Origin: an uncultured Oscillospiraceae bacterium
GTDB taxonomy: Bacteria > Bacillota > Clostridia > Oscillospirales > Oscillospiraceae
Assembly: GCA_900764755.1 (NCBI GenBank)
Contig: CAAFPE010000124.1
Span: 1-44,187 of the forward strand
DNA: 44,187 nucleotides
Reading direction: 5' to 3'
Below are positions 24,343-32,530 of this stretch, piece by piece (position 1 is the first letter of the stretch; every line of letters begins with the position of its first letter). The notes under the pieces were generated by a model. The model was not told the origin of the DNA. It saw only the letters and a list, made by a program, of their open reading frames with translations, and made no database searches. Both the position numbers and the translations under genes were made by a program.

Positions 24343-25029
24343 ATGGCGGAACAGCCCAAATCCTATGAAAAAGTGCTCACCTATCTGGAGGATTCCTTGC
24401 GCAGCGGACAGCTGTCCCTGGGGGATCCCTTGCCTCCGGAGCGGGAGCTGGCCGAGCAGCTGGGCATCAGCCGCAACTCGGTGCGGGAGGCAGTTCGGCT
24501 GCTGGAGCATATGGGATTTATCGTCAGCAACCAAGGGGCCGGCAATTTTATCTGCTGCAACATCCAGCGCAATCTGCAGGACTCCTTTGACCTGCTGATG
24601 CTCCTGCAGCAGATCGACTACCGGAGGCTGGGGGAGCTGCGGGCGGGCCTGGAGCTGCAGGCCGCCCTGTTGGCCCTGGGGCGCATCACCGACGAGCAGG
24701 TCCGGGAGCTGTCCGGAATGGTGGAGGAGATGGCGTCCTGTTCCTCCAAGCGGGCCGCCCAACTGGATAAGCAGCTCCATGATACCATTGCCGCCATCTC
24801 AGGCAACGAGCTGATTATCCAGATTCACCGGGCCCTCTCCACCACTATCGACCGCTTCATCGCCGATATGCGCCGGCATATCCTGCGCAACTTCCAGACC
24901 GGCAACCAGCTGCAGTACGCCCACGAACAGATTGTGGACGCTCTGGCCCGCCGGGATAAGGCCCAGCTGATTCTGGCCATCAACCACCACTTCAATGTGA
25001 TCAGCGCCAATATGGAACAGAACCTGTGA
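24343..25029 (+). CDS. GntR/FadR-family regulator of the lactate operon (LldR-like)
   Basis: A 228-residue protein with an N-terminal winged HTH (PPERELAEQLGISRNSVREAVRLL in two parts, about residues 27-50) and a C-terminal FCD ligand-binding domain (ELRAGLELQAALLAL; His residues at DKQLHDTI and HRALSTTIDRF likely bind a metal). FCD regulators such as LldR and GlcC respond to hydroxyacids. It is divergent from larA, with three TGGTNNNACCA-type sites between them. I start at ATG 24343 because AAGGAGG lies nine bases upstream; in-frame ATGs further upstream are unsupported. Confidence 0.92.
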   Translation: MAEQPKSYEKVLTYLEDSLRSGQLSLGDPLPPERELAEQLGISRNSVREAVRLLEHMGFIVSNQGAGNFICCNIQRNLQDSFDLLMLLQQIDYRRLGELRAGLELQAALLALGRITDEQVRELSGMVEEMASCSSKRAAQLDKQLHDTIAAISGNELIIQIHRALSTTIDRFIADMRRHILRNFQTGNQLQYAHEQIVDALARRDKAQLILAINHHFNVISANMEQNL

Positions 25030-25053
25030 CAAGATGTTTATCATGCAGAAAAA

Positions 25054-25110
25054 GACGCTCCCTGACCTTTACCGGCGATTCATTCCGGCGGGAAAGGAAA
25101 CGCCTTTTTT
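25054..25110 (+). terminator. Probable terminator after the FadR-type regulator
   Basis: CCTTT-a-CCGG pairs with CCGG-cggg-AAAGG (25066-25097), with outer GACGC/GCC pairing, followed by TTTTTT at 25105-25110. Confidence 0.55.
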
Positions 25111-25232
25111 GTTTCCATAGGGCGTACGGGAGAAAAGGGCAAGAAAAGTAATTGTTTTATCCCTCATATCCCGTATAATGGAGAAAACAGAGCCTAGAAG
25201 TTTTGGTTCTTGCATGGAGTGAGGAAAGCATC

Positions 25233-25394
25233 ATGGCCAGAGTATCCACCAAAGAAAACAAGACCATTTACCAGCTGACCCGGGAGAGTCTGAAACTGAC
25301 CCGGGAGGACGCCAGTGAGCTGTTGGTGACCATGTTTCCCGAGCGGATTGAGAAGATTGAAAATGAGCGCTCCATGCCCCATACCGTAAAATAG
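25233..25394 (+). pseudogene. Truncated Xre-type HTH protein
   Basis: The first 50 codons read MARVSTKENKTIYQLTRES, then LTREDASELLVTMFPERIEKIENERSMPH. This is the start of a common Clostridial HTH protein that normally continues PDEVL and more. Here it ends at once with TVK and a stop. The ATG at 25233 has a GAGG site. The break lies at about 25382, beside another truncated gene reading the opposite way. Confidence 0.65.
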
Positions 25395-25396
25395 AT

Positions 25397-25570
25397 TCAA
25401 CCAAAGGGTTCCACACCCGAGTGACACGATTTGTCTGAGAGGAGGACCATATCTTCAATCATCCGAGCCCAAAGATCTTCTTTCCAAACATAGGATCGCT
25501 GGAAGAAGGGTACCTCTATAAGCGTGGAGTTATTAAATATACTTGTGATAATTGCTTTATGTGCATCCAT
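25397..25570 (-). pseudogene. N-terminal remnant of a DUF262 (GmrS/ParB-like) protein
   Basis: From ATG 25570 (AAGGAG seven bases upstream) the protein reads MDAHKAIITSIFNN then IEVPFFQRSYVWKEDLWARMIEDM, the clear opening of a DUF262 domain as in GmrSD-type modification-dependent nucleases. After about 42 codons it runs into unrelated sequence and stops. More than 500 codons of a typical gene are missing. Confidence 0.7.
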
Positions 25571-25738
25571 AGTGAAACTCCTTATAAAACACTTCTGTAT
25601 AGACTGTCGGCCTATCAGCATAATACGACAGCCTTGTCTTTATGCTATCATGTAACTATTATGAAAGGTAACATGATAATCGACTGACATACGCCAAAAA
25701 GTGAGATATTTTGTCGTTAGGGATGGGTTAGGGATTTG

Positions 25739-25807
25739 GCGGTTTCAGCGGCTATCCTCGCTCATGCTCCCGCCGCTTTTCTGTCCCTGAAATCGCCGCT
25801 GAACCGC
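25739..25807. other. Inverted repeat near the tRNA-Leu terminator
   Basis: Bases 25739-25752 and 25795-25807 form an inverted repeat (13 of 14 paired, one bulge) with a 42-base spacer. The surrounding 200 bp (25630-25838) contain no credible gene. It resembles element-end sequence beside a tRNA, but no partner is visible. Confidence 0.35.
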
Positions 25808-25838
25808 AATCGTCCAAGAGACAAAAATAGAACAAAAA

Positions 25839-25876
25839 ACGCAGAAAAACCGCCATTTCAGGCGGTTTTTCTGCGT
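25839..25876 (-). terminator. Terminator of tRNA-Leu(UAG)
   Basis: A perfect 16-bp stem (25839-25854 with 25861-25876) around a six-base loop, followed on the minus strand by TTTTTT. It begins five bases after the CCA end. Confidence 0.9.
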
Positions 25877-25880
25877 AAAA

Positions 25881-25965
25881 TGGTACGGGTAGTGGGACTC
25901 GAACCCACAAGCCTTGCGGCACTGGAACCTAAATCCAGCATGTTTACCAATTTCATCATACCCGC
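25881..25965 (-). tRNA. tRNA-Leu(UAG), intact
   Basis: 85 bases with encoded CCA. Acceptor GCGGGTA/TACCCGT (one G-U), short D stem ATG/CAT, anticodon stem CTGGA/TCCAG with loop TTTAGGT (anticodon TAG), class II variable arm with a GCC-gcaa-GGC stem, and T arm GTGGG/CCCAC with TTCGAGT loop. Its D arm and variable arm differ from those of the split tRNA-Leu halves, so it is a distinct copy and possibly element-borne. Confidence 0.9.
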
Positions 25966-26019
25966 ATATATGAGCAGCAGGAACTCCCTGCCGCTATTTT
26001 TACAAAAAATTCTTCACTG

Positions 26020-26068
<49 letters not shown>

Positions 26069-26141
26069 ATATTCAGTTTTCCTCTATTCTTACTCGGGGA
26101 GGGGATACCCGAGGCGGAGCATAACGCTTGACCCGCATTTC

Positions 26142-26940
26142 TTAAAATACTGATTTTTTATTGTTTTCCTTCAATCCAAAGGCCACCCCAGATAAAAACA
26201 GATGCCGAACCTCAGCCTCGATCATATTCAGTACCTGGGCCTTATGTGCATTGGCATCAAAGGAATATGTTTGCAGCTCTTCCATCAGATATTGGTAACG
26301 GCGAGGAAAACTCCTGTCGTGATGTGCAGAGCGAAAATGGACGCTTTCCAGTACATCGAAGGTAATTTTGTTGATGGCACGGAGCCAAAACTCTGCCTGT
26401 TGGTCATAATTCGTTTCAGATGGAAGGGCAACAAAGAAAAGCTGGTACAGGATCCCGGCATAGCTTCGGAACCTGGCGTCCTTGGAAACTGTCCCCCTGC
26501 GTTTGATAAGTACAGAGGCAGACATGAACCAAATTCCGAATAACGGACCAGCACAGGGGATCCTCTGTCGGACCAGCGGGAGCCACCAACATATTGAGCG
26601 CGGACTGATACGCTTGTGTTTTCCATGAACGGAGCAGATCAACAGAGTATGACCGTTCATCCACATCGACTAAGGCTGCACAATAACGGCACAGCAACAG
26701 GCCATTTTCTTCAGCGGCCCGCTCTTCGGGGGTCATAGACGGGTCGTACCGGGGGCCACCAGGAGATGCGGCACAGATATGAGAGACGATTCCCAAGTAA
26801 GTAATCTCTTTGAAATCTTCACTTGGCCCAATCAGCATTTTACGGCAGGCGGAATTAGAACAACGGTATCCGCTTTTCTTTTCGATTTGGTGTTGGATTT
26901 TTGCAGGAAAATTGTCACGCCTGCTGCCTGAGGCTGACAT
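26142..26940 (-). pseudogene. HNH endonuclease gene with a frameshift
   Basis: From ATG 26940 (AGGAG eight bases upstream) the frame gives a zinc-type HNH domain: YRCSNSACRK, SHICAASPGGPRYDP and ENGLLLCRYCAALVDVDE. After the codons for about GPTEDPLCW (near 26550) the sensible sequence moves to another frame, continuing as IWFMSASVLIKRRG and LPSETNYDQQAEFWL to a stop at 26142. Both parts are well formed, so one indel (real or a sequencing error) splits a gene of about 265 codons. HNH enzymes of this type are common in defence and mobile contexts. Confidence 0.65.
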
Positions 26941-27110
26941 AACATACACTCCTTTTTAGAGGCGGAAGGGGCGAAGAGACAGGCTGCATAGATTTGAAGT
27001 ATATATTGGCTGGTGCAGCTGGAGATGTACAGTTGGCATGAGAGTTGACAGATACAGATTCGATTGCTACCACAAGAAGCAATCTTTGGGGAGGGAAAGC
27101 AGATGATCCA

Positions 27111-27713
27111 ATGAAAAAACAGAAATTTATTTACACGCCTACGGTGCTCTCTATGCGGGAAAGAGAGGAGCGGCTTGTCCATCTTGTATTATGCGGAAAT
27201 GAAAATGCATGGAATACGCTCTATCAGGAAGCGGTGCCATGGGTGACCTGTGCAGTTAAGGGTTTTGACCGCCAGAACTTTTTCCCTGATGACGAGCATA
27301 AGGATATTGTGGATGAGGCGTTTACCAGATGCTATGGGCAGTTGGAGCGCTACCAAGGAAGAAGCAGGTTCCGCAGGTGGGTCTTTGGCTATGCCAAAAA
27401 CATCATGTACCAGCGCCGGAGTGCCCAATTGACAGCGTACAGAAACCAATACTTACTGGAGTGTGCGGCAGAGTCTCAGCACAGGGGGTCAGACCCCCTC
27501 TATATCCTGATCCACCTGGAGCAGGCCCGGCATTTGTGGAATGCATTTTATATGCTGGATAAAATCGAACGGCGTATCATCTTTCAAAGGGTCTTTTTCC
27601 AAAAGGCGCCGCGTACTTTGGTACAGGAACTCTGCCTTACACGACGACAGATGTTGGATCTGTATGAGGGTGCGTGCGTGAAACTCAAGTGGAACTTTCT
27701 CCACCAATCATAA
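27111..27713 (+). CDS. ECF-like RNA polymerase sigma factor
   Basis: About 200 residues. Region 2 is visible as NENAWNTLYQEAVPW, DIVDEAFTRCYGQLERYQGRSRFRRWVFGYAKN (in parts, about residues 25-105). A region 4-like HTH follows at the end (RTLVQELCLTRRQMLDLYEGA). I start at ATG 27111; the frame is open to 27045 but that TTG belongs to a TTGACA promoter-like box. No anti-sigma gene is adjacent. Divergent from the broken HNH gene. Its regulon cannot be inferred. Confidence 0.75.
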   Translation: MKKQKFIYTPTVLSMREREERLVHLVLCGNENAWNTLYQEAVPWVTCAVKGFDRQNFFPDDEHKDIVDEAFTRCYGQLERYQGRSRFRRWVFGYAKNIMYQRRSAQLTAYRNQYLLECAAESQHRGSDPLYILIHLEQARHLWNAFYMLDKIERRIIFQRVFFQKAPRTLVQELCLTRRQMLDLYEGACVKLKWNFLHQS

Positions 27714-27734
27714 CACTATCACACCTCCAAGCTG

Positions 27735-27773
27735 CCCCTGGAGCAGGAAGAGAACAGGATGCATCTCCAGGGG
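27735..27773. other. Hairpin after the sigma factor gene
   Basis: A perfect nine-base stem CCCCTGGAG/CTCCAGGGG with a 21-base loop. No U-run follows, so termination is uncertain. Confidence 0.4.
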
Positions 27774-27843
27774 ACGTGTACTATGATACACAAGGGGCGA
27801 AAAAAAGTCAATTCCCTGTGGAAAAGAAAACGTGAGTTAGCTA

Positions 27844-27872
27844 TTGACAACCATGGTTAGCTGTGGTAAACT
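27844..27872 (+). promoter_or_regulatory. Promoter of the feo operon with GTTAGC-type repeats
   Basis: TTGACA (27844-27849), a 17-bp spacer and TAAACT (27867-27872). Three GTTAGC words lie around it (about 27835, 27856 and 27890), the middle one overlapping spacer and -10. The same TTAGC word forms a perfect dyad before feoB (28497-28510). This fits control by an iron-sensing repressor of the DtxR family; the regulator itself is not in the window. Confidence 0.6.
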
Positions 27873-27954
27873 CTAGAACGATCAAAAAAGTTAGCGGTAG
27901 CAAACCTGTGGATGTGCAGTAGGTCTGCCAAGAAGAAAGGGGAAGATCACGATT

Positions 27955-28164
27955 ATGCCGTTGTCTTTGTCGCCGGCAGGCCGTGAGGTCAGCATCAAAG
28001 CAATCAAGGGGAAGGATGAGACGCGCCGCTTTTTGGAGAGCCTTGGGTTTGTCGTGGGTGGAAGCGTGCGCGTGATCTCAGAGTTGAACGGAGATCTCAT
28101 CGTCAGCATCAAAGAGAGCCGAGTGGCGCTCAGCAGAGGGATGGCCAACCGCATCATGGTTTGA
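27955..28164 (+). CDS. feoA: FeoA-type protein 1
   Basis: A 69-residue SH3-like FeoA: EVSIKAIKGKDETRRFLESLGF, GGSVRVISELNGDLIVSIKESRVALSRGMANRI (read in segments), with the typical end in which a glycine and the I/V of the last strand close the barrel. FeoA proteins support ferrous iron uptake by FeoB. A GGGGAAG site precedes ATG 27955. Followed after 37 bp by a second feoA. Confidence 0.9.
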   Translation: MPLSLSPAGREVSIKAIKGKDETRRFLESLGFVVGGSVRVISELNGDLIVSIKESRVALSRGMANRIMV

Positions 28165-28201
28165 CCGCTCCAGAGAGAAACAGGAAGGGAGAACATCAGA
28201 A

Positions 28202-28426
28202 ATGGGTAGAACGCTCAAGCAGGTCAAATGCGGTGAGACTGTGACTGTGCAGAAGCTTCAGGGAGAGGGACCGGTCAAGCGCCGGATCATGGACATGGGG
28301 ATCACGAAGGGGACCTCTGTTTATGTGCGCAAGGTGGCCCCGCTGGGGGATCCGGTGGAGCTGACGGTACGGGGATATGAGCTCTCTCTGCGCAAGGGAG
28401 ATGCGGATATGATCCTGGTGGAGTGA
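28202..28426 (+). CDS. feoA: FeoA-type protein 2
   Basis: A 74-residue FeoA with the RRIMDMGITKGTSVYVRKVAPLGDP signature (split about 27-51) and the ending YELSLRKGDADMILV. It is closer to the common FeoA consensus than the first copy, which lacks the APLGDP motif. Two divergent FeoA proteins before one FeoB are usual in Clostridia. A GGAAGGGAG site precedes ATG 28202. Confidence 0.93.
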   Translation: MGRTLKQVKCGETVTVQKLQGEGPVKRRIMDMGITKGTSVYVRKVAPLGDPVELTVRGYELSLRKGDADMILVE

Positions 28427-28496
28427 CAGGTATCCAAGGCTCGGGAAGGGGCCTTGGAGCGAAAGATATTTTGGAAGCTAGACATTTATTGTATAG

Positions 28497-28510
28497 TTAG
28501 CATAAGCTAA
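28497..28510. promoter_or_regulatory. Candidate metal-repressor operator before feoB
   Basis: TTAGC-ataa-GCTAA, a perfect dyad, directly overlapping a TATAGT -10-like box (28492-28497). It suggests a second, iron-regulated entry point for feoB transcription. Confidence 0.55.
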
Positions 28511-28536
28511 TAAAAGGCTAAGGAGGAGAAAGAGCC

Positions 28537-30750
28537 ATGTCGATCAAAATGGCGCTGGTAGGGAACCCGAACTGCGGCAAGACTACCATGTTCAACGCCA
28601 TGACGGGAGCAAACCAGTATGTAGGCAACTGGCCCGGCGTGACAGTGGAGAAGAAGGAAGGAAAGCTGAAGGGATATTCTGATGTGGTAGTCACTGATCT
28701 GCCCGGGATCTATTCCCTGTCTCCCTACACATTAGAGGAAGTGGTCAGCCGGAATTATCTAATCAATGAGCGTCCCGATGCCATACTCAATCTGGTGGAC
28801 GCCACCAACCTGGAGCGCAACCTGTACCTGACCACACAGGTCCTGGAAATGGGGATTCCGGTAGTGGTAGCCCTGAACATGATGGATCTGGTGCGGAAAA
28901 ATGGAGATCAGATCAATGCAGTGAAGCTGTCGGAGAAACTGGGCTGTCCTGTGGTAGAGGTATCCGCCCTGAAGGGGACTGGGTTGAAGGAGCTGTATGC
29001 AAAGGCGGTGGAGATGGCCAGGGCCCGGAACTGGCAGGGCTGCCGCCATCGGTTCAATGGCCGGGTGGAGGAAGCTCTGGAGCAGATCGGCGCTCTGATC
29101 GCTGACACGGTCCCTCAGGAGCAGCTGCGCTGGTATGAGGTGAAGCTGTTTGAGCGGGACAAGAAGGTGTTGGAGAAACTGGCAGGACAGATGCTGGCCG
29201 CACCGTTGGAGGAGATCGTCGCCGCCTGTGAGCGGGAGCTGGATGATGACAGTGAATCCATCATCACCAATGAGCGCTACGAGTATATCACCTCCAGCTT
29301 GAAAGGTGCCTATCAGAAGAAACGCAGCGGCATGACGGTCTCGGACCGGATCGACCAGATTGTGACCAACCGGATCCTGGCCCTGCCCATCTTCGTGGTG
29401 GTGATGGGCCTGGTCTATGCCATTGCCATGGGAACCTCTCCTGCCGCTCTGTTTGACGGCAGCGGAGACCCCTGGGGCATCGGAATCGGCACCTTTGGCA
29501 CCGACTGGGCCAACGATGTGCTCTTCGGCGAAATTGTTCCGGGCTGGTTCGATGCCGCGCTGGGAGCCTTGAATGTGGTAGAGGGCTCGGTGCTCTACGG
29601 CCTGGTCCAGGATGGCATTGTGGCCGGTGTGGGCGCTGTGCTGGGCTTTGTGCCCCAGATGCTGGTGCTCTTCCTGCTGCTGTCGGTGCTGGAGGACTGC
29701 GGCTATATGGCCCGCATCGCCTTCATTATGGACCGGATCTTCCGCCGTTTCGGCCTGTCCGGCAAGTCCTTTATCCCCATGCTGGTGGCTACCGGCTGCG
29801 GTGTACCCGGCATCATGGCCTCCCGGACCATTGAGCAGGAGCGGGACCGGAAAATGACTATTATGACCACCGGCTTTATCCCCTGCGGCGCCAAAATGCC
29901 CATCATCGGCCTGTTTGCGGGCGCCCTGTTCGGGGGATCCGCCTGGGTAGCCACCTCTGCCTATTTCATCGGTGTGGCTGCGGTCATCCTCTCCGGCGTC
30001 ATGCTGAAAAAGACGAAGCCCTTCGCAGGTGAACCCGCCCCCTTCGTGATGGAGCTGCCCGCCTACCACGCCCCCACCCCGGGAAACGTGCTCAGGGCTA
30101 CCTGGGAGCGGGGCTGGTCCTTCATCAAGCGGGCCGGCACGGTCATCCTGCTATCCGCCATTCTGATGTGGTTCCTCCAGGGCTTCGGCTTTACAGAGGC
30201 GGGCTTTGGTATGGTGGAGGACAGCAACAATTCTCTGCTGGCCGCCATCGGCAGCGCCATCGCAGTGATCTTTGTCCCCCTGGGCTTTGGAGACTGGCGT
30301 TCCACCGTGGCCACTTTCACCGGCCTGATCGCCAAGGAGAACGTAGTGGCCACCTTTGGTGTGCTTTTCCAGTATACCGGTGAGCTCTCAGAGGCGGGGG
30401 AGGAGATCTGGCCCCAGATCCATGCGGCCTTCACTCCCATTGCGGCGTACAGCCTTATGATCTTCAACCTGCTGTGTGCCCCCTGCTTTGCGGCCATGGG
30501 TGCCATCAAGCGTGAGATGAACAACACCAGATGGACTCTGGCTGCCATCGGCTATATGTGCGGCTTTGCCTATGTGGTCTCACTGATCGTCTATCAGCTG
30601 GGCGGCCTGATGCTGGGCGCTGTGGACTTTGGCGTGGGCACCGTGGCTGCCGGGATCGCACTGGCCGCCCTGGTCTATCTGGCGGTGCGCAGAAGCTGTC
30701 AGCCTGGAGTAGATGAGCGCCTGAATGTACGCTCTGTGGCCAATGCATAA
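28537..30750 (+). CDS. feoB: Ferrous iron transporter FeoB
   Basis: A 737-residue inner-membrane protein. The cytosolic G domain has G1 GNPNCGKT (9-16), G2-type VGNWPGVTVE, G3 DLPGIYSL, and NMMD (G4-type), followed by a GDI-like helical segment. The membrane part has two Gate-type repeats with conserved Cys (GCGVPGIMASRT, FIPCGAKMPI) and the GDWRSTVATFTGLIAKENVV motif. It imports Fe(II). The protein has a full-length C-terminus. An AGGAGGAG site precedes ATG 28537; feoA genes upstream and a Cys-rich partner downstream complete the operon. Confidence 0.96.
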   Translation: MSIKMALVGNPNCGKTTMFNAMTGANQYVGNWPGVTVEKKEGKLKGYSDVVVTDLPGIYSLSPYTLEEVVSRNYLINERPDAILNLVDATNLERNLYLTTQVLEMGIPVVVALNMMDLVRKNGDQINAVKLSEKLGCPVVEVSALKGTGLKELYAKAVEMARARNWQGCRHRFNGRVEEALEQIGALIADTVPQEQLRWYEVKLFERDKKVLEKLAGQMLAAPLEEIVAACERELDDDSESIITNERYEYITSSLKGAYQKKRSGMTVSDRIDQIVTNRILALPIFVVVMGLVYAIAMGTSPAALFDGSGDPWGIGIGTFGTDWANDVLFGEIVPGWFDAALGALNVVEGSVLYGLVQDGIVAGVGAVLGFVPQMLVLFLLLSVLEDCGYMARIAFIMDRIFRRFGLSGKSFIPMLVATGCGVPGIMASRTIEQERDRKMTIMTTGFIPCGAKMPIIGLFAGALFGGSAWVATSAYFIGVAAVILSGVMLKKTKPFAGEPAPFVMELPAYHAPTPGNVLRATWERGWSFIKRAGTVILLSAILMWFLQGFGFTEAGFGMVEDSNNSLLAAIGSAIAVIFVPLGFGDWRSTVATFTGLIAKENVVATFGVLFQYTGELSEAGEEIWPQIHAAFTPIAAYSLMIFNLLCAPCFAAMGAIKREMNNTRWTLAAIGYMCGFAYVVSLIVYQLGGLMLGAVDFGVGTVAAGIALAALVYLAVRRSCQPGVDERLNVRSVANA

Positions 30751-30767
30751 ACAGTATAGAGCAGAAG

Positions 30768-30787
30768 GCCCGCTGCGGCGGGCCTCT
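30768..30787 (+). other. Hairpin between feoB and its small partner gene
   Basis: A stem of AGGCCCGC with GGCGGGCCT around three bases in the 57-bp gap. It has no U-run; it could protect or partly terminate the feo mRNA. Confidence 0.4.
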
Positions 30788-30807
30788 GGACGGAAAGGAG
30801 TTTCAAA

Positions 30808-30948
30808 ATGGGTACTTGGATCGTAGCGTTTTGTGTTGCAGGTGCAGCGGGTCTGGCGGTCCGCTCCTTGTGGAAGGACCATAAGGCAGGGAAGAAGTGC
30901 GGCGGCTGCGGCGGGGACTGCGGCAGCTGCCCGGGATGCGGACACTAA
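30808..30948 (+). CDS. FeoB-associated Cys-rich membrane protein
   Basis: A 46-residue protein: one N-terminal membrane helix (WIVAFCVAGAAGLAVRSLW), a short basic stretch, then CGGCGGDCGSCPGCGH. This is the FeoB-associated Cys-rich family, always found after feoB in Firmicutes; the Cys cluster may bind iron. AAGGAG lies eight bases before ATG 30808. It is small enough to be missed by simple gene finding. Confidence 0.9.
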   Translation: MGTWIVAFCVAGAAGLAVRSLWKDHKAGKKCGGCGGDCGSCPGCGH

Positions 30949-30978
30949 AACAGCATCCAAGGATTGAGAGATCATCCA

Positions 30979-31007
30979 GCGCCCCTCCGGATGTACCGGA
31001 GGGGCGC
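30979..31007 (+). terminator. Terminator of the feo operon
   Basis: A perfect 12-bp stem GCGCCCCTCCGG/CCGGAGGGGCGC with a five-base loop, followed by TTTTG. Confidence 0.9.
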
Positions 31008-31033
31008 TTTTGTACAAAAACAGGCAGATAGAC

Positions 31034-31062
31034 TTGCTTTTTTAAGGTGGATTTTGTACAAT
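31034..31062 (+). promoter_or_regulatory. Promoter of the stalk-domain protein gene
   Basis: TTGCTT (31034-31039), a 17-bp spacer and TACAAT (31057-31062), 80 bp before the start codon. Confidence 0.6.
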
Positions 31063-31141
31063 GTAGGCGAGGAAGCTTGCGAGAGCCTCCCTCGAGGCCT
31101 GAGGGCCGGCGGGGGAGCCAGTTCAGAAAAGGAGTGAATCA

Positions 31142-32530
31142 ATGATGAAAAAGCTTTGGCGTTCCGTGCTCTGCGGCGGCGCCCTGGCCGCGCTGCTGTG
31201 CACCCCGGCCCTGGCGGCGGAGGAGGGGGACTTCTCCCTGGTGGTCAATGGCGAGCCGGTCACCTTTACCGATGCCCTGCCCCAGCTGAGGAGCGACCGC
31301 TCCTTCCTGCCCATGGCGGCCACCTTCCAGGCCCTGGGCTATGGGGAGGAGGACATCACCTGGGACAACGACGCCCGCGCGGTGACTGCGGAAAAGGAGG
31401 GCGTGACCCTTCTGCTGACCATTGGGAAAAATGAGATCCGGGTCACCGGACCGGAGGGGGAGGAGATCCTGACCACCGATGTGGCCCCCTATATTGATCC
31501 CGCCTCTGACCGCACCTATATCCCGGTTGGACTGGTGGCCGACGCCCTGGACTACAACGTGGGCTGGGATGGGAATACAGCCACCGTGATGATCGACGAT
31601 GTGGACGCCATTCTAGCGGCCAACACCGCCACCTATGAGTGGATGGACCGCTATATGGAGTACGGTCGGAAGTACACCCAGGACGCCTGCCAGGTGACGG
31701 GCGGCTATCAGATGGAGTTCACGGCGAAGGACGCCGTGGAGGAGGGTCGGTTCACCTGGAAGGGTGACTATACCATGCTCCAGTCCCAGAAGGCCCTCCA
31801 GTTCGATACGGACATGGAGTTCCACACCAGTGCGTCCAGCCAGGGGGACGCGTCCCTGGATATGAACGCATCTATGGATGTGGACGCGGCCATGCGGATG
31901 GACCTGGAGACGGGGAAGCTGTACTTCCAGTCCAAAGCCCTCTCCGGGATGCTGGGGGCGGAGAAGCTGGACAGCTGGTATCTGCTGGATCTGAAAAACA
32001 CGATGGACGGCCTGTACGGCTCCGGCTACTACCAGGAGCTGCTGGCCCTGGCCTACCAGCAGAACGACGGCGGCTTCGGCGAGGTCCTGGCGATGTTGCT
32101 CCGGGAAGTTACTCCCGTCAGCCCGGATATGACCACAAAGGATATGCTTCAGCTCTATAACCAGCTGTTCAGCGACCAGGCGTTCCAAAAGTCCGGCTCC
32201 TCCTATGTGTCCTCCTTCCAGTGGGAGGGGATGGACGTGACCTTCACCCTGTTCACCAACGGCGGCAGCCAGGTCAACGGCTATGCCATGGAGATGTCGG
32301 CGAGCGTCCCCGGCGGCCTGAGCATGACCATGACTGCCTCCATGAAGAACGACAAGATGGAGATGAACATGGAGATCCATGACACCATGATGGAGATGGA
32401 CATGACTATGACCATGGACGGCGTGTACCGCCGGTCCGGCACAAAGCCAGCGGGAGCGCCTCCCGCCGGGGCCGAGGTGGTGGATGTGATGGACCTGATG
32501 CTCAGTATGATGGAGGGCAGCAGCATCTAA
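31142..32530 (+). CDS. Secreted copper-amine-oxidase N-terminal-type (stalk) domain protein with Met-rich tail
   Basis: 462 residues. A signal peptide (MMKKLWRSVL...TPALAAEEG, cut near 25) is followed by a stalk domain of the copper amine oxidase N1 type (FLPMAATFQALGY, ITWDNDARAVTAEKEG, YIPVGLVADALDYNVGWDG). A long beta-rich region follows, and near residues 395-430 there is a striking cluster of methionines alternating with other residues (KMEMNMEIHD, MMEMDMTMTMDG). It is probably attached to the cell surface or free outside. The Met cluster may be an alternating beta strand or bind soft metals. Function unknown. Confidence 0.8.
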   Translation: MMKKLWRSVLCGGALAALLCTPALAAEEGDFSLVVNGEPVTFTDALPQLRSDRSFLPMAATFQALGYGEEDITWDNDARAVTAEKEGVTLLLTIGKNEIRVTGPEGEEILTTDVAPYIDPASDRTYIPVGLVADALDYNVGWDGNTATVMIDDVDAILAANTATYEWMDRYMEYGRKYTQDACQVTGGYQMEFTAKDAVEEGRFTWKGDYTMLQSQKALQFDTDMEFHTSASSQGDASLDMNASMDVDAAMRMDLETGKLYFQSKALSGMLGAEKLDSWYLLDLKNTMDGLYGSGYYQELLALAYQQNDGGFGEVLAMLLREVTPVSPDMTTKDMLQLYNQLFSDQAFQKSGSSYVSSFQWEGMDVTFTLFTNGGSQVNGYAMEMSASVPGGLSMTMTASMKNDKMEMNMEIHDTMMEMDMTMTMDGVYRRSGTKPAGAPPAGAEVVDVMDLMLSMMEGSSI

